From NCBI GenBank assembly GCA_030674155.1, contig CM060334.1, positions 32,145,348 to 32,209,347 of the forward strand: a stretch of DNA of 64,000 nt, in the 5' to 3' direction. The position numbers and the translations under genes were made by a program. Position 1 is the first letter of the stretch; each line of letters begins with the position of its first letter. The stretch is from Stramonita haemastoma. Its lineage: Eukaryota > Mollusca > Gastropoda > Neogastropoda > Muricidae. Below the pieces are notes generated by a model. It ran no database searches. It was given only the letters and a program-made list of their open reading frames with translations, and was not told where the DNA came from. This document shows, one piece after another, positions 62,044-64,000 of this stretch.

Positions 62044-63707
62044 CGTGCGTGCGTGGGCGTGCGTGCGTGCGTGCGTGCGTGCGTGGCGTGCGGTGCGTGC
62101 GTGCGCGTGCGTGTGTGTGTCCTGATGCATGCATGCGTGTGTGGTATTTGCCACATGTGTAAATCTAAATTTGTGTGTATCAATTCAAACTTGTTAAAAC
62201 TATTTGTGACTGGTTGCATGTGTATGAATAAGTTGAATGCTCAATACTACCACTACGCTATCCTAATCCCCCCCCCCCCCCCCCCCCCAATCCCAAACTG
62301 CAGGAGCACACAGACAACAAACAACCTCTGGCTCTAGTACCACACATGGAAGACAGTGTGACTCCAGGCAAACCTTGGTCATGAAGTAGGTGATCATGCT
62401 GAGTTCTGGGGAACGAATTTCTCCTTGTAGGTCTCCTTCACGGGGATGTCCTTCTCCTCCTTCTTCTCTCGGTGGAAGCCCATCACCTTCATGTTCAGCT
62501 TCCGTCGCTGCACTGACAGGGGGTCCCCACTCAGCTCTGGCAAACACACACACGCATGTCACATCATCATCACATGCAACATTGTCACATCAACCAGTGA
62601 AACAGAACAGAGGTACAGAAAGTCAGTAAACTGTTCTGATGTCTGGACAATTCATTTACTTATTCATTTTCTTCATTCTAATCAATCCACATCAACCACA
62701 TACATCACATACAACACGCCAAATCACAAAACCAGCCTGAACATCATCATCTATGTCTATTCTACACTGATGATTCTTGTCTTCTCTCCAATGGCAGTCC
62801 CCTGTGAATATAAAGCAGACTCTAAAGGACTTTGACGATAACTATGTGGTCTTTGCCTTACCACTGAGCCTTAAACACTTCACTCAGGCCTAACCTACAA
62901 ACTCATAGAAAAGTCCTCTACTGGAACTGGACATTTTTTTTTCTTCTTTTCTTTCCTCGGCTAGAGTTCAGAGGTTCACTTAATGGTGAGATTTTGTGTA
63001 CGCGACCAATTTCCACCCACCATTAATTAAGGACCAGCATGAAATAGCCTACTCTTCCAAAAGTAGAAAGGTACATAATGTAAGCACAAGATTTTGCTTG
63101 CATTCACACACATGGCCTCAGTTTATAATCTCATCTGAAGGTCTTTTGGGAGAGTGAAGCAATACTAATATTAACATTAGAGTCAAAAAAAAATTTAAGA
63201 CAGGCGCGCATTCTGTGTGGCTCATTCCTAAGCCATCAGACCACAAAGTACAATCGCTCCAACCACTAGCTATCCAACCTTCTGAAACTGGACATAACAC
63301 CCTCTCCTCCCTCCCCTCCTGCCCCCCCTCATCCCCCCCCCACAGTCTAACCCCACAACACAAACACAACACACTTCCACCGCGATTATCACAGACCCAC
63401 AGAAACTTGGAAGTGAAAACACAGTCCTAAACTACAGCCTCGATCGCTTCAGCATCACCATTACTCACTGGGGATGGTTTTCTCCACTTTGAGCGCGGTG
63501 CGACAGCCCCCGCCAAAAGGGCCCCCCAGGTGGTCTGGTCCAGCCTGTTGGCCAGCAGGCGGTAGAGGATCTGGGTCTCGAACATGGCCAGGCCGTTGAT
63601 GAGCAGGGAGACGTAGACGGACAGCAGGGCCTCGCACAGCAGCACGTGCAGCTTGGGGGCGTCCTCGTCCTTCCCGCTCACCAGCAAACAGTGCAGCGAG
63701 GTCACAC
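25372..63707 (-). CDS. DMXL2-like: DmX-like protein / Rabconnectin-3 alpha, C-terminal part, 19 exons
   Basis: This family (DMXL1/DMXL2, Drosophila DmX, yeast Rav1) forms large WD40 scaffolds that promote V-ATPase assembly and acidification of endosomes and synaptic vesicles. The window encodes about 828 C-terminal residues of a protein usually near 3000. Recognisable blocks include LPVKRLW, KVVHKEQEIITSFAINQ, PEFLVVHTPQDTPQ, YYLTGSADGSVRLWEW, CHNKTTADFAF, NKNVCLWDTL, SGGRRGEIC, FDLRQR, QAHDSAIKCLAVD and LFSCGADGSIKFR. Six WD-type blades are visible at the C-terminus. All 19 exons have consensus GT and AG sites and matching phases. Four exons (59109, 60008, 62374 and 63469) each lack one base in a G/C run. 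The N-terminal half lies right of the window. DMXL1 and DMXL2 cannot be separated here; invertebrates usually have one gene. Confidence 0.95.
25579..26404 (-). other. DMXL intron with tandem duplication
   Basis: A two-copy 94-bp duplication sits at 25631-25803. The rest is AT-rich with nothing recognised. Confidence 0.7.
25631..25803 (+). repeat. Two-unit tandem duplication, period 94 bp
   Basis: Both units share AACTTCCAGTGAAAATAAA, CAGTGTAAGGAAGGAAAGA and CTAGCAATTCATCCCTCATG. The copies differ by a TAAA insertion and a few bases. Confidence 0.9.
26405..26532 (-). CDS. DMXL exon B (WD40 blade)
   Basis: 128 nt, acceptor CCCTCCAG and donor AAG|GTATGT. Its first two bases complete the Cys codon begun in exon C. 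It reads QFDLRQRKIKNTFQAHDSAI then ends GSSEGDIK in phase 0. FDLRQR and QAHDSAIK are near-invariant in DMXL proteins. Confidence 0.95.
26533..27136 (-). other. DMXL intron, nothing recognised
   Basis: 604 bp of unique-looking sequence with normal splice ends and no repeat match by eye. Confidence 0.6.
27137..27226 (-). CDS. DMXL exon C (WD40 blade)
   Basis: 90 nt. The acceptor lies against a (TG)n tract ending TGTGCAG and the donor is ATCT|GTATCC. It encodes FPCHEFGCPSVVYAPQSQTL and SGGRRGEI. It starts with two bases finishing an Ala codon from exon D and leaves one base for exon B. Confidence 0.93.
27227..27707 (-). other. DMXL intron, (TG)n at acceptor
   Basis: 481 bp. The only structure seen is the CA tract at 27229-27250, which is the (TG)n tract directly before the exon C acceptor. 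Confidence 0.6.
27708..27852 (-). CDS. DMXL exon D (WD40 blade)
   Basis: 145 nt, acceptor TGTGTGCAG and donor CATG|GTAAGG. It begins in phase 0 with SLPCHNKTTADFAFLGCSSL and includes GYSSENKNVCLWDTLLPP, a classic blade ending in WD. One base is left over for exon C. Confidence 0.95.
27853..28840 (-). other. DMXL intron with repeat D copy
   Basis: 988 bp. It holds a family-D repeat at 28283-28450; the rest is unremarkable AT-rich sequence. Confidence 0.6.
28283..28450 (+). repeat. Dispersed repeat family D, copy 1
   Basis: It shares AGCTGTCAGTTT, CTCTCAGCTGCTAATTAAT, CCAGCTGGTGCTA, TTATAGCAGGAACTGAC and GAGTGATGTTGGATTTGTG with 54198-54410 and 63733-63935, all in + orientation. This copy lacks the AAGGTAAAAGGAAGGAG block. 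Confidence 0.85.
28841..28918 (-). CDS. DMXL exon E (WD40 blade)
   Basis: 78 nt, 26 codons, phase 0 at both ends, acceptor GGTTTCAG and donor ATG|GTGAGT. It encodes CCVSDVEGSICLWQVGLG then NFNKPIM. Being a whole number of codons it could be skipped without a frameshift, but it would remove part of a blade. Confidence 0.93.
28919..29443 (-). other. DMXL intron, nothing recognised
   Basis: 525 bp, AT-rich, normal splice ends. Confidence 0.6.
29444..29574 (-). CDS. DMXL exon F (WD40 blade)
   Basis: 131 nt, acceptor GTGAACAG and donor AAG|GTTAGT. The first two bases finish a Tyr codon, then LTGSADGSVRLWEWNHDQP and KVTKVLFNAQGNK follow in frame. It ends in phase 0. Confidence 0.95.
29635..29710 (+). 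repeat. (CA)n microsatellite
   Basis: Pure CA tract of about 76 bp. Confidence 0.98.
30153..30237 (+). repeat. (CA)n microsatellite
   Basis: CA tract of about 85 bp with two TCA interruptions near the right end. Confidence 0.98.
30817..30877 (-). CDS. DMXL exon G
   Basis: 61 nt, acceptor GATGAACAG and donor TACT|GTAAGT. It starts in phase 0 as TMVRTLQGVRKIGSHPTLQY and leaves one base that completes Tyr in exon F. The VR-I-SHP pattern precedes the first strong WD blade in DMXL proteins. Confidence 0.92.
31215..31298 (+). repeat. (CA)n microsatellite
   Basis: CA tract with two single-base interruptions near 31272-31290. Confidence 0.97.
32213..32357 (+). repeat. (CT)n-(CA)n compound microsatellite
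   Basis: About 62 bp of CT units passes directly into about 82 bp of CA units. Confidence 0.97.
32786..32861 (+). repeat. (CA)n microsatellite
   Basis: Pure CA tract of about 76 bp. Confidence 0.98.
35002..35055 (-). CDS. DMXL exon I (18 codons)
   Basis: 54 nt, phase 0 at both ends, acceptor GGCATCCAG and donor ACG|GTGAGT. It encodes TPGMSHCILDRSHRLIKT. It lies between a 4.1-kb and a 2.9-kb intron. Splice sites and phases fit, but sequence conservation is harder to judge than for its neighbours. It is a candidate cassette exon. Confidence 0.75.
35056..37992 (-). other. DMXL intron, nothing recognised
   Basis: 2.9 kb of AT-rich sequence with short homopolymers, a (TA)n at 36988-37002 and a short CA tract at 37263-37294. 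No repeat family or exon was noted. Confidence 0.5.
37993..38155 (-). CDS. DMXL exon H (linker before propeller)
   Basis: 163 nt. The acceptor GTGTGGCAG follows a (TG)n tract and the donor is GTG|GTAAGT. It encodes PLNNVTETMPEFLVVHTPQD then a Pro/Ser/Thr/Gly-rich stretch ending LQTGRGSSV. EFLVV-TPQ-TP is a recognisable DMXL block, and the low-complexity part is a likely disordered linker. Confidence 0.93.
38865..39190 (-). mobile_element. SINE-A head and body with alternative tail 2
   Basis: Read on the - strand, the right end has a tRNA-like head (CCCGAGTTCGATTCCTG, close to a B box). The body follows with GTTAACATCAGTGCTGACTC, GAGACTGTAAACCGAGGCC and AAGAGTAGGCCATTGTG. The 3' end is not the usual SINE-A tail. 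It is the GGGGACTGGATG ... AAGCACATGATTGCTTATTC tail also seen at 3505-3580 and 55676-55745. Confidence 0.8.
41258..41430 (+). repeat. (CT)n-(CA)n compound microsatellite
   Basis: CT units to 41292 are followed by CA units with CCA and AAACA interruptions, and then CACTCG variants. Confidence 0.97.
41701..41965. other. Unassigned higher-complexity block
   Basis: It is GC-richer than its surroundings, with CCGACTCCGATCGGCAGGGC near the left end and (CAA)n at the right. A 65-codon - strand ORF fills it (KFVLVPLMRKDGWLHFSF, then RRVNSVGDIP). No splice-site pair fits the DMXL frame and no family was recognised. It may be a piece of a mobile element. Confidence 0.4.
43771..43860 (-). repeat. SINE-B tail with (GGATT)n
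   Basis: Reverse-complement relative of 4885-4990: CCAATCCAATCCAATGAC, then AGAGCCCCGCTGACCGCAC, AGGCCATGTGG and ATCACCTCGTCAT. Confidence 0.75.
46620..46792 (-). CDS. DMXL exon J
   Basis: 173 nt, acceptor TTTTAAAAAAG and donor CGCAG|GTCAGC. It begins in phase 0 and includes KLIGDVDIVSSL, GEYRENWLLVDVSSHQLDAV and WTCTEEVKKVPVR. The last two bases plus one from exon H make Ser. The acceptor is weaker than the others, so the first few codons are less sure. Confidence 0.85.
48000..48116 (+). repeat. (GT)n / (TGCG)n microsatellite
   Basis: GT units to about 48044, then GTGC/GTGCGT variants to 48116. Confidence 0.95.
48394..48495 (+). repeat. (GT)n with palindromic (GTGC)/(GCAC) end
   Basis: GT units run to 48457, then GTGCGTGCGTGC meets GCACGCACGCAC at about 48471, forming a self-complementary alternating purine-pyrimidine end. 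Confidence 0.95.
48688..48736 (-). CDS. DMXL exon K (49 nt)
   Basis: Acceptor CCCAATGCAG and donor CAG|GTGAGT. One leading base completes an Asn codon, then NMKRRLNLRSYEWREQ follows and the exon ends in phase 0. The small size explains why it stands alone between 1.9-kb and 5.3-kb introns. Confidence 0.88.
49131..49212 (+). repeat. (TA)n microsatellite, about 41 units
   Basis: An uninterrupted TA tract of about 82 bp, self-complementary and prone to cruciform formation. Confidence 0.98.
49540..49950 (+). mobile_element. L2/CR1-like LINE, 5'-truncated 3' end
   Basis: At 49586-49678 an ORF end reads TIWNDLPLSLRQKPTYDTFK then SNLKTHLFQT and a TAA stop. This is the WN-LP-LR-FK-LKTHLF ending typical of L2/CR1-type LINE polymerases. 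A T/C-rich 3' UTR interrupted by (GT)n (49769-49826) follows. The tail has AAGCGCTTTGATTTGTTT and ATAGCGCTATATAAAT and ends in (ATT)n. The same tail stands alone at 7067-7175. Confidence 0.8.
50484..50887 (-). mobile_element. SINE-A, near full length
   Basis: The - strand order is tRNA-like head at the right (GGTGGGATAGCTTTGTGGTT, then GAGTTTGAGCC), body with GTTAACATAAGAAAGTAAAG and TAAACTGAGGTCCC, AAGAGTAGGCCAATGC, then the tail with AGCTATTTAAATGGTGGC and CTTGGAGCTCTAGTC. It is one of five near-complete copies in the window that keep the original tail. Confidence 0.85.
51227..51655 (-). mobile_element. SINE-A, near full length
   Basis: The head is near 51575-51636 on the - strand (GATAGCCTTGTGGTTAGTG, then GGTTCGAGCC, a good B box). 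The body and tail follow leftward, ending with AACCTCTGAACTCTAGCTG. A C run and A run lie at the head side. Confidence 0.88.
52276..52668 (-). mobile_element. SINE-A, near full length, diverged
   Basis: The - strand head carries GGGATAGCCTAGTGGGTAT (A-box-like) and a degenerate B box. The tail at the left end includes AACCTCAGAGCTGTAGCT. The body has GTTAACTTGGTACTGACTTC. Confidence 0.82.
52990..53064 (+). repeat. (GT)n microsatellite
   Basis: GT tract of about 75 bp preceded by (GTGA)n units. A G run sits at 52880-52898. Confidence 0.97.
53441..53862 (+). repeat. (CA)n microsatellite cluster
   Basis: Two large CA arrays (53441-53541 and 53660-53862) with CAACA and CCA interruptions are separated by about 120 bp of unique sequence. 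ORFs made of Cys-Val or Thr-His repeats here are artefacts. Confidence 0.97.
54050..54174 (-). CDS. DMXL exon L
   Basis: 125 nt. The acceptor TGTGTTACAG abuts (TG)n and the donor is GGAA|GTGAGT. It starts in phase 0 with PNENSLALATHSKLIELDIG and ends NEYDIEMLR plus two bases of Asn. This looks like the entry into the C-terminal propeller. Confidence 0.92.
54198..54410 (+). repeat. Dispersed repeat family D, copy 2
   Basis: The fullest copy of the family: CAGCTGCTAATTATTCC, CAGCTGGTGCTATTTATAGC, GACCACACATGGACAAGG, TAAAAGGAAGGAG and TGAGTGATGTTGGATTTGTG. Confidence 0.9.
54578..54668 (+). repeat. SINE-A 3' tail fragment
   Basis: CAGAATGCGGCTACCTTAAT, then TGTTGCATACACAATATCTC and GCTGAGCCTCGGAGCTCTAG, in + orientation without head or body. 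Confidence 0.85.
55490..55915 (+). repeat. (GA)n/(GACA)n arrays flanking SINE tail 2
   Basis: GACAGA arrays at 55490-55668 and 55790-55915 flank 55676-55765. That middle segment matches the alternative SINE tail (GAGGATAATGGAACAAGCAC, CTTGTGCTTTTAAATCC, AGTCCCAG) on the - strand. Confidence 0.8.
55947..56051 (-). CDS. DMXL exon M
   Basis: 105 nt, 35 codons, phase 0 at both ends. The acceptor TGTGTTCAG abuts (TG)n and the donor is CAG|GTCACT. It encodes EESMRTGSSDEPRLQDPMKV and VHKEQEIITSFAINQ; the latter is a clear DMXL block. A longer ORF through here is intron read-through. Confidence 0.95.
56080..56875 (+). repeat. Minisatellite, about 56-58-bp unit, about 12 copies
   Basis: Units contain TTGCCTGCACTGGGCTCAT, ACCTCCACCACACACAGTC and ACTACCCCACACACCTAT. 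Early copies have TATTTATTGCC and TTCACC variants. On the DMXL sense strand each unit contains GGAGGTATGAGC and AGTGCAGGCAA, which resemble a donor and an acceptor. Confidence 0.92.
57144..57440. mobile_element. Candidate TTAA-type MITE
   Basis: The left end is TTAACTCTTTCACTGCCAAG and the right end is GATGGCGAAAGAGTT, giving inverted ends of about 14 bp with one or two mismatches. The left flank is TTAA and the right flank is TTTG. The CTCTTTCACTGCC end resembles piggyBac-group termini. No transposase is present. Confidence 0.5.
57528..57648 (-). CDS. DMXL exon N
   Basis: 121 nt. The acceptor TGTGACAG follows TG-rich sequence and the donor is GAT|GTAAGG. One leading base completes Val, then NSPATLPVKRLWLHLVHQKP and LQDVFIRYVYKHPNRHITSD follow. 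LPVKRLW is a strong family signature. Confidence 0.95.
57651..57930 (+). repeat. (CA)n array, interrupted
   Basis: About 280 bp of CA units broken by GAAATA, TCACA and CGCA words. Its left end forms the (TG)n tract of the exon N acceptor. Confidence 0.95.
58230..58370 (+). repeat. Dispersed repeat family F, copy 2
   Basis: TTTGCCAGTTACTGATGTTA, GGCCTACACTAAAATGTTAT and CAGCCATGACAAGTTC match 7965-8100. Confidence 0.55.
58430..58515 (+). repeat. SINE-A 3' tail fragment
   Basis: GGAATGCGGCTACCTTAATG, GGTTGCATACACAAAAAATC and TCACCATGGTGAATTTTGAG, in + orientation. Confidence 0.75.
58646..59031. mobile_element. TTAA-flanked MITE, about 386 bp
   Basis: The block begins TTAA|CCCTTTCAATATGGC and ends CAGTACTGTAAGGG|TTAA, so it has TTAA on both sides and short inverted ends CCCTT(T/A)CA. 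A 115-codon ORF at 58656-59003 fills most of it but has no recognisable domain. TTAA target sites and CCCTT ends are typical of piggyBac-group elements. No transposase is present. Confidence 0.6.
59109..59303 (-). CDS. DMXL exon O (one-base loss)
   Basis: 195 nt, acceptor CCTCAACAG and donor TTTGT|GTGAGT. It reads LPIVSPMLHAVMRLLERWEA up to LELFSGP, then the frame breaks at the G4 run 59205-59208 (C4 on the sense strand). One more C restores PDNFIPGLTLQIISGKPTSK through NTPFV. With it the phases fit both neighbours exactly. Confidence 0.92.
59304..60007 (-). other. DMXL intron, nothing recognised
   Basis: 704 bp. It includes CA-leaning sequence at 59640-59760 and a short (TATC)n at 59771-59786; otherwise plain. 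Confidence 0.6.
60008..60137 (-). CDS. DMXL exon P (one-base loss)
   Basis: 130 nt. The acceptor TGTGTTGCAG follows TG-rich sequence and the donor is TCAG|GTAACT. It encodes KLSGQQEHCDPNSYSWCIMR, a strong DMXL block, then RATLLNLRSFLP. The frame must slip by one at the G4 run 60029-60032 to give QVGIELS and the correct phase into exon O. Without the extra base the junction reads into a stop. Confidence 0.92.
60163..60458 (+). repeat. (CA)n array with CGCA variants
   Basis: CA units broken by (AAAT)n at 60209-60230 and by CGCATGCA-type words at 60269-60281 and 60361-60388. Confidence 0.96.
60537..60956 (+). mobile_element. SINE-A, full-length reference copy with tRNA-like head
   Basis: The head GGACAGAATGGCCTAGTGG then TTAGAGC is an A-box match, and GGGATCGAGCC is a B-box-like word. 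The body has GTTAACATCAGTGCTGACTC, GAGACTTTAAACCGAGGCG and GGAAGAGTAGGCCATTTC. The tail has TGTTTAGACACCATCCTTAA, GAATGTGGCTACTTTAATGG and CCTTGGAGCTATAGCCAAGG. It is about 420 bp. A family name cannot be given from memory; it is not a functional tRNA gene. Confidence 0.88.
61541..61668 (-). CDS. DMXL exon Q (acidic segment)
   Basis: 128 nt, acceptor CATTTTGCAG and donor CACT|GTGAGT. It encodes PFVQSSNSVIDYDSDNSLES followed by an Asp/Glu-rich run (EDEVDDDDDFDEDEMD) and RGRPNT plus two bases of Leu. An acidic, likely disordered stretch here fits the family. Confidence 0.92.
61669..62373 (-). other. DMXL intron with GT array and poly-C
   Basis: 705 bp. (GT)n with TGCG variants at 61973-62122 and a C run at 62270-62288. 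Confidence 0.7.
61973..62122 (+). repeat. (GT)n / (TGCG)n microsatellite
   Basis: GT units to 62038, then GTGC variants to 62122, about 150 bp. Confidence 0.97.
62374..62536 (-). CDS. DMXL exon R (one-base loss)
   Basis: 163 nt. The acceptor GTTTGCCAG follows a TG tract and the donor is AAG|GTTTGC. It encodes LSGDPLSVQRRKLNMKVMGF, then a Lys/Glu-rich stretch to KEKFVP. The G4 run at 62408-62411 lacks one base. Restoring it gives PELSMITYFMTK and phase 0 into exon Q. Confidence 0.92.
62537..63468 (-). other. DMXL intron with SINE-A copy
   Basis: 932 bp; a SINE-A copy fills 62955-63280, and a C-rich stretch lies at 63300-63345. Confidence 0.7.
62955..63280 (-). mobile_element. SINE-A, nearly full length with deletions
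   Basis: On the - strand the head lies at the right end (GGATAGCTAGTGGTTGGAGC, an A-box match). The body has AGATTATAAACTGAGGCC and AAGAGTAGGCTATTTC. The tail has ATTAATGGTGGGTGG and AACCTCTGAACTCTAGCC. Confidence 0.82.
63469..63707 (-). CDS. DMXL exon S (one-base loss; most 5' exon in window)
   Basis: 239 nt, acceptor TTTGGCTAG and donor CCCCA|GTGAGT. Two leading bases complete a codon from outside. It encodes VTSLHCLLVSGKDEDAPKLH, a hydrophobic helical stretch (LLCEALLSVYVSLLINGLAM) and ETQILYRLLANRLDQTTW. The C6 run at 63522-63527 (G6 on the sense strand) lacks one base. Restoring it leads to FGGGCRTALKVEKTIP. Confidence 0.92.
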
Positions 63708-64000
63708 CTAGCCAAAGCAAAAAAAAAGAAAAGAGTGCACAGCTGTCAGTTTTCAGCTCCTTTCAGCTGCTAATTATCCCATCCCATCCCAGCTGTGGCC
63801 AGCTGGTGCTATTTGTTAGCAGAAACTGACCGCACATGGACTAGGTAAAAGGAAGGAGCGCGCTAAATTTAGCATTCTTGACTGGGCCCTACTGAGTGGT
63901 GTTGGTTTTGTGCACTGTGAGTGTGACACTATTCCTGAAGACAGAATGCTGCCACCTTCTTGATAAGTTTACAAAGCGTGGGTCTGTGGGTCTGTGGGTC
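63708..64000 (-). other. Partial DMXL intron at right edge with repeat D copy 3
   Basis: It contains the third family-D repeat at 63733-63935 and ends in a (GTGGGTCT)n-like run at 63980-64000. The next upstream exon is outside. Confidence 0.65.
63733..63935 (+). repeat. Dispersed repeat family D, copy 3
   Basis: CAGCTGTCAGTTTTCAGCTC, CTAATTATCCCATCCC, CAGCTGGTGCTATTTGT, GACCGCACATGGACTAGG and GTAAAAGGAAGGAGCGCGC match copy 2 closely. Confidence 0.9.

Noticed and set aside
59109..63707. DMXL pseudogene
   Set aside because: Although four frames are broken, all splice sites and most codons are intact, and each break is one base in a G/C run, which is better explained by sequence error.

Overview
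This is eukaryotic (metazoan) genomic DNA. It has GT-AG introns, long AT-rich non-coding stretches, many dinucleotide microsatellites and tRNA-derived SINEs. The protein families and the repeat landscape suggest an invertebrate, probably a mollusc and perhaps a gastropod. That placement is inference, because no marker gene is present.

Two genes converge tail to tail. On the + strand, 333-4659 holds the last three exons of a rhodopsin-class neuropeptide receptor: TM5, TM6-TM7, then helix 8 and the C-tail. On the - strand, 63707 down to 25372 holds 19 consecutive exons of a DmX-like protein (Rabconnectin-3 alpha, DMXL1/DMXL2, yeast Rav1 family). They encode about the last 828 residues: a linker with an acidic stretch, then the C-terminal WD40 propeller. 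Every exon junction was checked for splice sites and reading phase, and all join in frame once four single-base homopolymer losses are allowed for. The 5' parts of both genes lie outside the window. The products are not known to work together.

The 20.7 kb between the two stops has no convincing protein gene. It holds a decayed non-LTR retrotransposon (about 13.8-14.7 kb), two copies of an unnamed dispersed repeat (one here, one in a receptor intron), several small minisatellites, and a cluster of fold-back sequences at 16.5-22 kb that includes a perfect 98-bp palindrome.

The DMXL introns carry five copies of a modular tRNA-headed SINE with its 3' tail plus one copy with a different tail, three copies of a second repeat, an L2-like LINE 3' end, two TTAA-type miniature elements, and large CA/GT, TA, GA and poly-C tracts. 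About eight of the 19 DMXL acceptors have a (TG)n tract abutting the AG.

The most unusual features are: a minisatellite that has copied the receptor's last 3' splice site about 13 times; (TG)n tracts replacing polypyrimidine tracts; a receptor lacking the usual TM6 Trp and TM7 Tyr; the perfect palindrome; and six single-base losses, all in G or C runs, which look like assembly error.
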